Shown here piece after piece: positions 7,287-14,976 of a stretch of 33,218 nucleotides of DNA. The translations under genes and the position numbers were made by a program. The stretch comes from Pseudomonadota bacterium (lineage in GTDB: Bacteria; Pseudomonadota; Alphaproteobacteria; Rhizobiales; Beijerinckiaceae), in NCBI GenBank assembly GCA_021780435.1, contig JAJXYV010000211.1, positions 1 through 33,218 on the forward strand, read 5' to 3'. The notes under the pieces are model-generated. The model was given only the letters and a program-made list of their open reading frames with translations, searched no databases and was not told where the DNA came from. Position 1 is the stretch's first letter. The number at the start of each line of letters is the position of its first letter.

Positions 7287-9221
7287 ATGATCAATGTGAC
7301 TTTTCCCGACGGCGCCCAGCGTTCCTACGAAGCCGGCGCCACAGGCCTCGACATCGCGAAAGGCATTTCGCCCTCGCTGGCCAAGCGCACCGTCGCCATG
7401 ATGCTCAATGGCGAGATGGTCGATCTGGTCCGGCCGATCGAGACCGACGCGAAAGTCGAGTTTCTGAACCGGGACGACCCGCGCGCGCTGGAATTGATCC
7501 GCCACGACGCCGCCCATGTGCTGGCCGATGCGGTCCAGGCGCTCTATCCCGGCACGCAGGTCACCATTGGCCCGGTCATCGAGAACGGTTTTTATTACGA
7601 CTTCTATCGCTCGGAGCCCTTCACGCCCGAGGATTTCGCTGCGATCGAAAAGAAAATGCGGGAGATCGTCGCCGCCGACAAGCCGATCGTGCGCGAGGAA
7701 TGGACCCGCGACGAGGCGGTGAGCTATTTCGAAAAGCTGGGCGAGGCTTTCAAGGTCGAACTGGTCGAGGCGATCCCTGCCGATCAGAAAATCTCGGTCT
7801 ATCGCCAGGGCGAATGGCTCGACCTGTGCCGCGGCCCGCACATGCCCTCGACCGGAAAGATCGGAGCCGCCTTCAAGCTGATGAAGGTGGCGGGCGCCTA
7901 TTGGCGCGGCGATTCGTCGAAGCCGATGCTTCAGCGCATCTACGCCACCGCCTTCGCCAAGCAGGAAGACCTCGACGCTTACCTGACGCAGATCGAGGAG
8001 GCCGAACGCCGCGACCACCGCCGCCTGGGCCGAGAGATGGATCTCTTCCATTTCCAGGAGGAGGGGCCGGGCACGATCTTCTGGCACCCCAAGGGTTGGA
8101 CCTTGTTCCAGACCTTGATTTCCTTCATGCGCCGGCGCCAGCAGGCGGCGGGCTATATCGAGGTCAACACGCCGCAGGTCCTCGACCGCGCCCTGTGGGA
8201 GACCTCGGGCCATTGGCAGACCTATCGCGAGAACATGTTCCTCACCAAGACCGAGGACGACCGCGTTTTCGCGCTGAAGCCGATGAACTGCCCCGGCCAT
8301 GTCCAGATCTTCAAGAACGGGCTGAAGTCCTATCGCGACCTGCCGATGAAGATCGCGGAATTCGGGATTGTCCATCGCTATGAGCCGTCCGGCGCGATCC
8401 ACGGCATGATGCGCGTGCGCGCCTTCACGCAGGACGACGCCCATATCTTCTGCACCGAAGACCAGATCATGGCGGAAGCCATGAAGATCAACGACATGGT
8501 CATGTCGATCTACAAGGACTTCGGCTTCGACGACATCGTCGTGAAGCTTTCGACCCGGCCGGAAAAGCGCGTCGGCGGCGACGAGGGCTGGGACAAGGCC
8601 GAGGCGGCGCTGGGCAAGGTGCTCGACCTCCTGGCCGCGCAGGGCGTCAAGACCGGGATCAATCCGGGCGAGGGCGCCTTCTATGGGCCGAAGCTCGAAT
8701 ATACCCTGCGCGACGCCATCGGCCGCGAATGGCAATGCGGCACGACCCAGGTCGATTTCAACCTGCCGGGCCGCTTCGGAGCCTTTTATATCGGGCAGGA
8801 TTCCGAGAAGCAGACCCCCGTCATGATCCACCGCGCCATTTTCGGCTCGCTGGAGCGCTTCACCGGCATTTTGATCGAGCATTTCGCCGGCCATCTGCCG
8901 CTGTGGTTGTCGCCGGTGCAGGCGACGGTCTGCACCATCACTTCCGACGCCGACGATTACGCGCGAGAAATCGCCGCGCTCGCCCACAAAAAGGGGTTGC
9001 GCGTCGAGACCGATCTTCGCAACGAGAAGATCAATTACAAGGTGCGCGAATTGTCGCTGGCGAAGATCCCGGTGCTGCTGGTCGTCGGGCGCAAGGAGGC
9101 GGCGGACCGCACGGTTTCGATCCGCCGTCTCGGTTCGCCGGCGCAGACCTTCGCCACGCTCGACGAGGCTCTGGCCGCGCTGGCGCTGGAAGCGACGCCG
9201 CCCGATCTGCGCGGCGCCTGA
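7287..9221 (+). CDS. thrS: Threonine--tRNA ligase
   Basis: Class II synthetase charging tRNA-Thr; 644 residues, the standard bacterial length. Start chosen at ATG 7287 because GGAG lies 6 nt upstream and the product begins directly with the TGS domain (MINVTFPDG); ATG 7275 is possible. Order: TGS domain (1-62); editing domain with HDAAH (H73, H77) and CRGPH (about 180-184) for hydrolysis of Ser-tRNA-Thr; class II catalytic core with C334 in MNCPGH, H385 in DDAHIF and a third zinc-ligand histidine in MIHRAIFGS; and the C-terminal anticodon-binding domain from about 535. All residues needed for zinc-dependent threonine selection and for editing are present. The 14-bp hairpin at 9237-9269 follows the stop. 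Confidence 0.98.
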   Translation: MINVTFPDGAQRSYEAGATGLDIAKGISPSLAKRTVAMMLNGEMVDLVRPIETDAKVEFLNRDDPRALELIRHDAAHVLADAVQALYPGTQVTIGPVIENGFYYDFYRSEPFTPEDFAAIEKKMREIVAADKPIVREEWTRDEAVSYFEKLGEAFKVELVEAIPADQKISVYRQGEWLDLCRGPHMPSTGKIGAAFKLMKVAGAYWRGDSSKPMLQRIYATAFAKQEDLDAYLTQIEEAERRDHRRLGREMDLFHFQEEGPGTIFWHPKGWTLFQTLISFMRRRQQAAGYIEVNTPQVLDRALWETSGHWQTYRENMFLTKTEDDRVFALKPMNCPGHVQIFKNGLKSYRDLPMKIAEFGIVHRYEPSGAIHGMMRVRAFTQDDAHIFCTEDQIMAEAMKINDMVMSIYKDFGFDDIVVKLSTRPEKRVGGDEGWDKAEAALGKVLDLLAAQGVKTGINPGEGAFYGPKLEYTLRDAIGREWQCGTTQVDFNLPGRFGAFYIGQDSEKQTPVMIHRAIFGSLERFTGILIEHFAGHLPLWLSPVQATVCTITSDADDYAREIAALAHKKGLRVETDLRNEKINYKVRELSLAKIPVLLVVGRKEAADRTVSIRRLGSPAQTFATLDEALAALALEATPPDLRGA

Positions 9222-9236
9222 TCTTTGCGGGCTTTT

Positions 9237-9269
9237 GCGCCATGCGCCCCCAGGAGGGGCGCATGGCGC
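9237..9269. terminator. Strong hairpin between convergent thrS and bluB
   Basis: Perfect 14-bp arms (GCGCCATGCGCCCC and its complement) with a 5-nt loop CAGGA, 15 bp past the thrS stop and 16 bp past the bluB stop. It probably limits read-through between the convergent genes, but neither side has a proper T tract, so it is not a textbook intrinsic terminator. Confidence 0.5.
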
Positions 9270-9285
9270 GGATCCGCCTTTCCCG

Positions 9286-10035
9286 CTAATCGATGGAAAA
9301 CCGGCCGTCGCGCGCCGCGGCCGCATCCTCGCGCAGCATGCGCCGGAATTCCGGCTCGGCGTCCTGGCGGCCCCATTGCTCGAAATGCACCAGAGATTCC
9401 AGCGGGAGCCGCGGCCGCCAGCCTATTTTTTCCAGCTCCGGACGGGCGTGGTAGCCCTTGACCTTGCCGATGCAGAGATAAGCGACCGGCACGATGCGTT
9501 TCGGTATGCCGAGAATGCGCTGGACGGTCCCATTGTCGAAAATGCTCACCCAACCGACGCCGAGCCCTTCCGCGCGCGCCGCGAGCCACAGGTTCTGGAC
9601 GGCGCAGACCGAACTGAACAGGTCCATGGCGCGAATATGGGTGCGCCCGATCACGGTCGGCCCGGCGCGATCGCGGTCGCAGGTGACGCAGATATTGACC
9701 GGCGCCTCAAGGATGCCCTCGAGTTTGAGCGAACGATAAAGGTCGCGCTTGTCTTCCGGGAACATCAGCGCCGCCTCGGCATGCGCTTTCAGAAAGGCGT
9801 CATGGACGCGGCCCCGGACATCCGCGTCGCGGACGACCAGGAAACTCCACGGCTGCATGTAGCCGACCGAAGGCGCGTGATGGGCGGCGACCAGGATACG
9901 GCTTAGCGTCTCGTCGGCGATCGGATCGGGCAGAAATTCGCCCCGCGTGTCGCGTCGCGTCAGCATGGCGCGGTAAACGCCGGCGCGCTCGGCGTCGGGC
10001 AAAGGCAGGGCAGGAAGCAAAGCAGAATCGTCCAT
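9286..10035 (-). CDS. bluB: 5,6-dimethylbenzimidazole synthase
   Basis: Flavin-destroying enzyme of the nitroreductase fold: uses O2 to fragment reduced FMN into 5,6-dimethylbenzimidazole, the lower ligand of cobalamin. The 249-residue product carries BluB-type features: YRAMLTRRDTRGEFLPDP near the N-terminus (RRD is the FMN-phosphate/catalytic acid region), AAHHAPSVGYMQPWSFLVV (about 50-68), and the C-terminal GIPKRIVPVAYLCIG and YHARPELEKIGWRPR blocks that separate BluB from generic nitroreductases. Start chosen at ATG 10035 with AAGGGG 7 nt upstream. A cobalamin riboswitch lies on the same strand 54 bp upstream, which independently supports the assignment and implies repression when cobalamin is plentiful. 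Confidence 0.96.
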   Translation of the reverse strand: MDDSALLPALPLPDAERAGVYRAMLTRRDTRGEFLPDPIADETLSRILVAAHHAPSVGYMQPWSFLVVRDADVRGRVHDAFLKAHAEAALMFPEDKRDLYRSLKLEGILEAPVNICVTCDRDRAGPTVIGRTHIRAMDLFSSVCAVQNLWLAARAEGLGVGWVSIFDNGTVQRILGIPKRIVPVAYLCIGKVKGYHARPELEKIGWRPRLPLESLVHFEQWGRQDAEPEFRRMLREDAAAARDGRFSID

Positions 10036-10089
10036 CGTTATTCCCCTTGATGGCGCTTTCGTCGCGCTGTCCATGCGCGCCGAACCAAT

Positions 10090-10250
10090 CCTGCCGGCCG
10101 GTCTTCTGACTTGGGTTCTTCCCGACGAAACGCCTTCCCGGCGAACCAGTGGCGTGTGTTCCGTCAGTCCCCCTTACAGCGCTGGGCGCGTCGCGGCCTT
10201 GCACCGCGTTCCCGATTCTCCCGTGCTTTTCTCGCTTGGGCTCCGGCAGG
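10090..10250 (-). promoter_or_regulatory. Cobalamin riboswitch controlling bluB
   Basis: Read on the minus strand, the conserved cobalamin-aptamer blocks appear in order: GGGAACGCGGTGC (10201-10213), GCTGTAAGG (10172-10180), the B12-box core GCCACTGG (10146-10153), GGGAAGGCG (10131-10139) and the closing AAGTCAGAAGACCGGCC (10096-10112). The ends form a perfect 8-bp P1 stem: CCTGCCGG (10243-10250) with CCGGCAGG (10090-10097). The 54 nt between aptamer and bluB start have no T tract, so control of translation initiation is more likely than termination. A short GC stem near 10060-10080 and the AAGGGG ribosome site may form the expression platform (inference). Confidence 0.93.
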
Positions 10251-10370
10251 AGGGGAATGACTATCATTGCGCCGGAGGACCGCCAATGCCGTCGCACGAG
10301 GCGCGCACGTTTTTTTCGGCTTAGCTTCGCGCGCGAAGGCGCTACAACGAAGGCGAGGAGCGAATCACGG

Positions 10371-10937
10371 ATGACGGCGAAGCAAATCTATCTCGCGGGA
10401 CCCGAAGTCTTCCTGCCCGACGCCCGCGAGATCGGCGCGCGCAAGAAAATGCTGTGCGAGGAATTCGGATTCGTCGGGCTTTACCCGCTCGACAACGGCC
10501 TCGCCGCCGCGCCGGGCGAGACGGCGGACGAGAAAATCTACGCCGCCAATCTCGCCTTGATGCGCGAGGCCGACGCGGGGGTCTTCAACCTCTCGCCATT
10601 TCGCGGGGTCAACGCCGATCCCGGCACGGCCTTCGAACTCGGCTTTTTCGGCGCGCTCGGCAAGCCGGTCTTCGCCTATACCAACGCCGCTGCGCCTTTG
10701 TTCGACCGCGTGGCGGCGAGTCACGGCGTCCACGGCGCGCCGGGAGGCGATTTCTGCGACGCGAGCGGCCTGCTGATCGAGAATTTCGGCAACGCCGACA
10801 ATCTGATGCTCGACGGCGCGCTGAAAGCGCAGGGACGCCGCATTGTCCGCCCCGATGCCTCCTCCTTGCCGGGCTTGGGCGATCTCACGGGCTTCATGGC
10901 CTGCCTGCGCCAGGCGCGGCTGCATTTCGGCTTCTAG
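10371..10937 (+). CDS. Nucleoside 2-deoxyribosyltransferase
   Basis: 188-residue cytoplasmic enzyme that exchanges bases on deoxynucleosides or hydrolyses the glycosidic bond. The family fold begins with IYLAGPEVF (the nucleotide-binding first strand). The catalytic region is ADPGTAFELGFFGALGKPVFAY, where E89 is the expected nucleophile and D83 the helper. Start at ATG 10371; GAGGAG lies 10 nt upstream, a little far. Divergent from the bluB riboswitch. A GC-rich hairpin follows the stop by 4 bp. Related proteins are often annotated only as NDT family, and the natural substrate is not decided by sequence. Confidence 0.92.
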   Translation: MTAKQIYLAGPEVFLPDAREIGARKKMLCEEFGFVGLYPLDNGLAAAPGETADEKIYAANLALMREADAGVFNLSPFRGVNADPGTAFELGFFGALGKPVFAYTNAAAPLFDRVAASHGVHGAPGGDFCDASGLLIENFGNADNLMLDGALKAQGRRIVRPDASSLPGLGDLTGFMACLRQARLHFGF

Positions 10938-10941
10938 CGCC

Positions 10942-10963
10942 CGCGCAAGCGGCGGCTTGCGCG
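10942..10963 (+). terminator. Candidate terminator after the deoxyribosyltransferase gene
   Basis: Perfect 9-bp stem CGCGCAAGC / GCTTGCGCG with a GGCG loop, 4 bp past the stop at 10937. The downstream tract is weak (CTTTCTT begins about 7 nt later), so efficiency is uncertain. Confidence 0.45.
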
Positions 10964-11021
10964 CCGGCGCTTTCTTCGCAGCGCAAAAAGCTTATGCTCG
11001 ACGCGCTTCAGGAGCCCTTCA

Positions 11022-12065
11022 ATGCAATATCGTCAGCTAGGCCGCACGGACGTGCGGGTCTCGGAAATTTGCCTCGGCACCATGACTTATGGCGAGCAGA
11101 CCGGCGAGGCCGACGCGTTCGCCCAAATGGATCACGCGCTCGCCCATGGCGTGAATTTCTTCGATACGGCCGAGCTCTATTCCATTCCGCCGCGCGCGGA
11201 GACCTACGGATCCACTGAAAAAATTATCGGCAAGTGGTTATCTGCACGAGGAAATCGGGATAAAGTGATTCTTGCGACCAAGGTCGTTGGCCGCAGCACG
11301 GCGCATTGGTATCGCAACGGCGAAATGGCGCGGCTCGACCGCAAGAACATTTTCTACGCCGTCGAAAATTCGCTGAAGCGCCTGCAGACCGATTACATCG
11401 ATCTCTACCAGCTTCACTGGCCCGACCGTCCGATGGACCTGTTCGAGGGCCTCTCCAATGAATATCACGATCGCGGCGGACCGGACGGCGTCACTTTCGA
11501 GGAAACGCTCGCCGCGATGGACGAGCTGGTGAAGCAGGGCAAGATCCGGCATTTCGGCGTGTCGAACGAGACGCCCTGGGGCGTCAGCCAGTTCCTGCGC
11601 GCGGCGGACGCGAGCGTCGGGCCGCGTCTGGTCACGATCCAGAACGCTTATCACCTGCTCAACCGCCAGTTCGAGATCGGCCTTGCCGAATTCGCCTGCC
11701 GTGAGCAGACTGGGCTTTTGGCCTATTCGCCGCTCGGGCAGGGCTTCCTCACCGGCAAATATCTCAACGGCGCCAAGCCCGAGGGGGCGCGCTTCACGCT
11801 CTTTCCGCGCGGCCAGCGTTATCAGAAGCCCGGCGTGGACGACGCCATCGCGGACTATCTGGCCCTGGCCCGCGAGTTCGGCCTCCATCCGGTCCATCTC
11901 GCTCTGGCATTCGTGACCTCGCGCCCCTTCGTCACCGCCAATATCATCGGCGCGACGACGCTCGATCAGCTCAAGCTGATCCTCGACGCGCCGACGACCC
12001 TGCCGGCCGATCTGGAAAAGCGCATCGACGCGATCCACCAGATTCGCGGCAATCCGGCGCCATGA
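11022..12065 (+). CDS. tas: Tas-like NADP(H)-dependent aldo/keto reductase
   Basis: 347-residue TIM-barrel oxidoreductase. The tetrad of the superfamily is present: D48 and Y53 in FFDTAELYS, K87 in ILATKVVG and H132 in YQLHWPDR. Several stretches match the E. coli Tas subgroup rather than other AKRs: GTMTYGEQ at the N-terminus, the PPRAET insert after the tyrosine, RLDRKNI, LLNRQFEIGLAE, TGKYLNGAKPEGAR and an ending in PAP. Start at ATG 11022 with AGGAG 7 nt upstream. E. coli Tas was identified through effects on starvation-associated mutation and tyrosine auxotrophy; the physiological substrate is unknown. Faces the cytochrome c gene convergently, 34 bp apart. Confidence 0.93.
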   Translation: MQYRQLGRTDVRVSEICLGTMTYGEQTGEADAFAQMDHALAHGVNFFDTAELYSIPPRAETYGSTEKIIGKWLSARGNRDKVILATKVVGRSTAHWYRNGEMARLDRKNIFYAVENSLKRLQTDYIDLYQLHWPDRPMDLFEGLSNEYHDRGGPDGVTFEETLAAMDELVKQGKIRHFGVSNETPWGVSQFLRAADASVGPRLVTIQNAYHLLNRQFEIGLAEFACREQTGLLAYSPLGQGFLTGKYLNGAKPEGARFTLFPRGQRYQKPGVDDAIADYLALAREFGLHPVHLALAFVTSRPFVTANIIGATTLDQLKLILDAPTTLPADLEKRIDAIHQIRGNPAP

Positions 12066-12099
12066 AGCGGCTTGGGCGACAGACTGGCGGCGGCCGGCC

Positions 12100-12435
12100 C
12101 TATTGTCCGCCGCTGGCTTTCGCCAGCGAGCGGATATAGGCCGTGAGGTCCCGGATCTCTCGCCGCGTCAGGCTCATGTCCGGCATTTTCGGATGCGGGT
12201 CGGTGAGGAAGGAGCTCAAGTCGCGATTGCTCATGTGCCGGGCGACGTAGAAAAAGCTCGGCACGTCCGCGCTTGCTTCCTTCTGGTCCGCCGCGACCAC
12301 ATGGCAGGCGGCGCACCAGCGCCGGGCGATCCTTTCGCCCTGGGCGGGGTCCGGGGGCGACAAGACTCGCGGCGGCGCGGCGAAGGCCGGCGCGGTCAGG
12401 CAGGCGAGGAGGGGAAGGATCGCAAAGCGACGCAT
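12100..12435 (-). CDS. Small periplasmic monohaem cytochrome c
   Basis: 111-residue exported electron carrier. Start at ATG 12435 (GGAG 8 nt upstream) yields a signal peptide MRRFAILPLLACLTAPAFA. One haem attachment site, CAACH at residues 41-45, follows the class I pattern with the haem near the N-terminus of the mature protein, and a distal methionine ligand is available in HPKMPDM (M84 or M87). The C-terminal helix is present (REIRDLTAYIRSLA), the standard packing helix of cytochrome c. No oxidase or dehydrogenase lies next to it, so its partner is unknown. A 72-bp gap separates it from the gene at 12508, which is upstream on the same strand, so they may be co-transcribed. Confidence 0.9.
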   Translation of the reverse strand: MRRFAILPLLACLTAPAFAAPPRVLSPPDPAQGERIARRWCAACHVVAADQKEASADVPSFFYVARHMSNRDLSSFLTDPHPKMPDMSLTRREIRDLTAYIRSLAKASGGQ

Positions 12436-12507
12436 GATTCTGGCTCCGTGCGACAAGTTTGAACTATCGAACGCAAAGAGCGCAAGCGCCTTGTCTCAGG
12501 TCATGAA

Positions 12508-13473
12508 TCATTGCGCCGGCTGCTGGGTCAGCACTTCGACGTCGCGATCCTGGTTGGCGACCACCTTGAAGGTCGCCTGATAGGTCTTGTTGTCGTGGCG
12601 GGCGATGGCGACATATTCGCCCTCGGCGAGGACGAGCGAGGGGAAGGCGCCGATCATTTCACGGATCACGTCGCCGCCCGGCGTCAGGATCGAGAAGCTG
12701 GTGTTGGCGAGCGCCTCGCCGCCGGGGGCGTTGACGAGTTTGAGGGTCATGTTGGCGGCCCGGTGCTTCAGCACGCCGTCGGTCAGCTTGCCGGCCTGCA
12801 CGCGCAAGTCGGCGTAGACCGTCGAATTGGTCGGCGTGGTCGAGCCCGGCGCCGCGTCCATCAGGCGGGAGACGACGTGGTAGGCGCCTTCCGGCAGGCA
12901 TTCCGGCGAATCCGCCTTCAGATTGGGAATGATGAGCTTTGCTTCGGGATCATCGCGTTCGGGCAGATAGACCATGATGTTGAGCCGCGACGCGGCGATT
13001 GGCGCGTCGCCAATCCGGCCCTCGATCTTCAGCGCGCCGGCGTTCATCACGAGCCGCTCGTTCACCGGCGCTCCATTGACCGGGAATTGCTTGTCGGCGC
13101 TCGCGAGCCCGCAGGCCGCGTGGACGATATAATCGCCGTCGGGAAGCTGGAAGGTCGGCGTAGCCTCGTTCGATTCCGCGATCAGGGCGTGGTTTCCTTC
13201 TTCGCCCGCGCGGGCGTCGAAGACTCGCCAGTTCAGCCCCGTGCGGATGGCCTGGATATCGCCCGGCGCGAAAATGGCGTTGAAGGACACGGCGACGCGC
13301 GGCCGCGTGTCGGAGGCGGGCGCCTGCTGCGGGTCGGCCGGCGGATTGGGCAATGGCGCGCCGACGATCGGCGGCGGCGTCAGAAGGGTGGGCGGGAGCA
13401 CCGGGGCCTGCGCGAAGCCCGAAGCAGGCGCGGCGAGGCAGATCAGGACGCCGAGCGCGCCTCTTGTCGTCAT
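12508..13473 (-). CDS. Unassigned secreted protein with beta-rich repeats
   Basis: 321 residues, family not recognised. From ATG 13473 the product starts with a signal peptide (MTTRGALGVLICLAAPASG, cleavage after AQA at about 23), then a Pro-rich spacer (about 24-50, PPTLLTPPPIVGAPLPNPP), then a region built of repeated beta-type units of similar shape: LNWRVFDAR, FQLPDGDYIVHAACG, CLPEGAYHVVSRL, MTLKLVNAPGGEA, LVLAEGEYVAIARHDN. The recurrent [LP].[DE]G.Y.[VA] motif recalls carboxypeptidase-regulatory-like or other Ig-like domains, but that is inference. An in-frame ATG at 13527 would add an Arg-rich extension ahead of the signal peptide. No ribosome site clearly favours either. Likely periplasmic or surface-exposed. 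Confidence 0.75.
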   Translation of the reverse strand: MTTRGALGVLICLAAPASGFAQAPVLPPTLLTPPPIVGAPLPNPPADPQQAPASDTRPRVAVSFNAIFAPGDIQAIRTGLNWRVFDARAGEEGNHALIAESNEATPTFQLPDGDYIVHAACGLASADKQFPVNGAPVNERLVMNAGALKIEGRIGDAPIAASRLNIMVYLPERDDPEAKLIIPNLKADSPECLPEGAYHVVSRLMDAAPGSTTPTNSTVYADLRVQAGKLTDGVLKHRAANMTLKLVNAPGGEALANTSFSILTPGGDVIREMIGAFPSLVLAEGEYVAIARHDNKTYQATFKVVANQDRDVEVLTQQPAQ

Positions 13474-13594
13474 GGCCCGTCTTGCGTCCAGGTCCGTCGC
13501 GCGCCGCAAAATTCCTCTCCTGCTCATCCTGTCGCCATCGGTTTACAAAACGGCCTTTTTAGGGCTTTGTGCGGCAAAATCATTGGATGTTTTC

Positions 13595-14158
13595 ATGACC
13601 GACACGATCAATCTCCTTGCCGCGCGCCGTTCGGCCCCGCCAATCCAGATGCGCGGCCCCGGCCCGACGCCGGAGGAATTGCGCCAGCTCCTCACTCTGG
13701 CGGCGCGCGTTCCGGACCATGGCAAGCTCGCTCCCTGGCGCTTTATCGTCTTCGAGGGCGAGGGCCGCGCCCGCGCCGGCGAAGTCCTGGCCGAGATCTT
13801 CGCCCATCGCGAGCCCGGCGCCGACGTCGCGCGCCTCGACCTCGAGCGCGGGCGATTCGCGCGCGCCCCGCTCGTCATTGGCGTTGTGTCCCGCGCCGCG
13901 CCGCATGTCAAAATCCCCGTCTGGGAGCAGGAGCTTTCGGCGGGCGCGGCCTGCATGGCCCTGACCGTCGCGGCGACCGCGATGGGCTTCCGCACCGCCT
14001 GGCTCACCGAATGGTGCGCCTATGATCGCGAGGTCATGACCCGCTTCGGCCTTGCCGAACACGAAAGAATGGCTGGGTTCATCTATATCGGGCGGGTCGA
14101 TAACGCGCCCGAGGACCGGACCCGGCCGGACCTCGACTCCCTCGTCAGCCGGTTCTGA
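13595..14158 (+). CDS. YdjA-like nitroreductase family protein
   Basis: 187-residue FMN-dependent oxidoreductase of the small YdjA type. Opens with LLAARRSAPPIQMRGPGPTPEEL, where RRS contacts the FMN phosphate, followed by LTLAARVPDHGKLAPWRFIV, both typical of YdjA-like proteins. The later AACMALTVAATAMGFRTAWLTEW and GFIYIGR blocks complete the fold. Start at ATG 13595; the ribosome site is weak (TTGGA about 8 nt away). Physiological substrate unknown; reduction of nitro compounds or quinones is the family expectation. Its last 14 bp overlap the 3' end of the convergent CitE-like gene. Confidence 0.9.
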   Translation: MTDTINLLAARRSAPPIQMRGPGPTPEELRQLLTLAARVPDHGKLAPWRFIVFEGEGRARAGEVLAEIFAHREPGADVARLDLERGRFARAPLVIGVVSRAAPHVKIPVWEQELSAGAACMALTVAATAMGFRTAWLTEWCAYDREVMTRFGLAEHERMAGFIYIGRVDNAPEDRTRPDLDSLVSRF

Positions 14159-14852
14159 CCGCGTCGAAGGCGGCGTTGATCGCTTTTGCCTGATCCGGCG
14201 TCAGGGCGAATTTGCCTGAAAATCCGTCGCGCGCGGCGAGCGCGCACGCGCGGGCGAAATCGTCGTCTTCGCCTGGCTCGGCGCAATCATAGGCCGGCGC
14301 GCCCGCCGCCGCAGCAGCCAGAACAGCGAGGCTGCGGGCGAGGCGCAGCGGGTCGGGCTTTTCCCCTTGAAGCGCCCGCGCGAGGCCAAGCCGCGCCGCT
14401 AGAAGGCCTTCGTCGCGCCCTATCCCGATCAGCCGATGGGTCGCGCGGACGAGCGCGCCGAGTTCGAAGATCGCGGCGGGCGAGTCGGCGACCAGCGGCA
14501 GAATTTTCATCGAGCCATCGGGCAGGTCGTTTTCCGCTTCGCGCACGGCGAGCTTGGCGCCGAGATGCTGGATATCGCGCCCGCCAAGGGCGTCGGGCAG
14601 GATGATTCCGTCAGGCGGCGCCGCCATCACCGCGTCGAGGTCGGCGTCGGCGAGACCGGACGCCAGCGGGTGGATGAGCGCCAACCGCTTCCGCCCCGCC
14701 GCCTTCGCCGCCGCGATCATTTCCACCGCCGCCGCGCGGGTCCTTTCCGTGTCGTCCATGCTGAGGTCGATCGCCAAAGCGTCGGCGTCGCTCGTTAGCG
14801 CCGCGGCGAAGGCGGCGGGCGAGGCGGCGGAAACGACAAGGATCGAGCGCAT
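14145..14852 (-). CDS. CitE/HpcH-like aldolase-family protein, possibly non-catalytic
   Basis: 235-residue protein with the shape of the HpcH/HpaI aldolase-citrate lyase beta-subunit TIM barrel: LAIDLSMDDTERTRAAA, GIILPDALGGRDIQHL, LPLVADSPAAIFELGALV and IGIGRDEGLLAARLGL line up with CitE segments. Several residues that are usually charged and functional differ: the LPK lysine is D, the I-E-T-P-R-G motif reads VADSPAA (no Glu, no Arg), and the acidic pair in A-E-D-L is DEG. It is also shorter than CitE (about 290). It may be a divergent branch or a catalytically dead homologue. Start at ATG 14852 with GGAG about 9 nt upstream. Convergent 14-bp overlap with the nitroreductase gene. Confidence 0.75.
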   Translation of the reverse strand: MRSILVVSAASPAAFAAALTSDADALAIDLSMDDTERTRAAAVEMIAAAKAAGRKRLALIHPLASGLADADLDAVMAAPPDGIILPDALGGRDIQHLGAKLAVREAENDLPDGSMKILPLVADSPAAIFELGALVRATHRLIGIGRDEGLLAARLGLARALQGEKPDPLRLARSLAVLAAAAAGAPAYDCAEPGEDDDFARACALAARDGFSGKFALTPDQAKAINAAFDAVRTG

Positions 14853-14976
14853 GGTCTGGGGCTCCGTCCGGCGCGCCGCGAATCATGATGATGATTAAGC
14901 TAAACTTTACCTTGTTTCATCATCCTGCGTTAACGGGGCCGCAACGGCGGTCGCGCTTGAGCTCCGCGAGACGCGC

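Noticed and set aside
7260-9326. 688-residue open frame on the minus strand
   Set aside because: Exact antisense of thrS. Long antisense frames are common opposite GC-rich codons; the translation has low-complexity, charge-skewed composition and no family features.
12511-14025. 504-residue plus-strand open frame
   Set aside because: Runs antisense through the secreted-protein gene and then out of frame through the nitroreductase gene.
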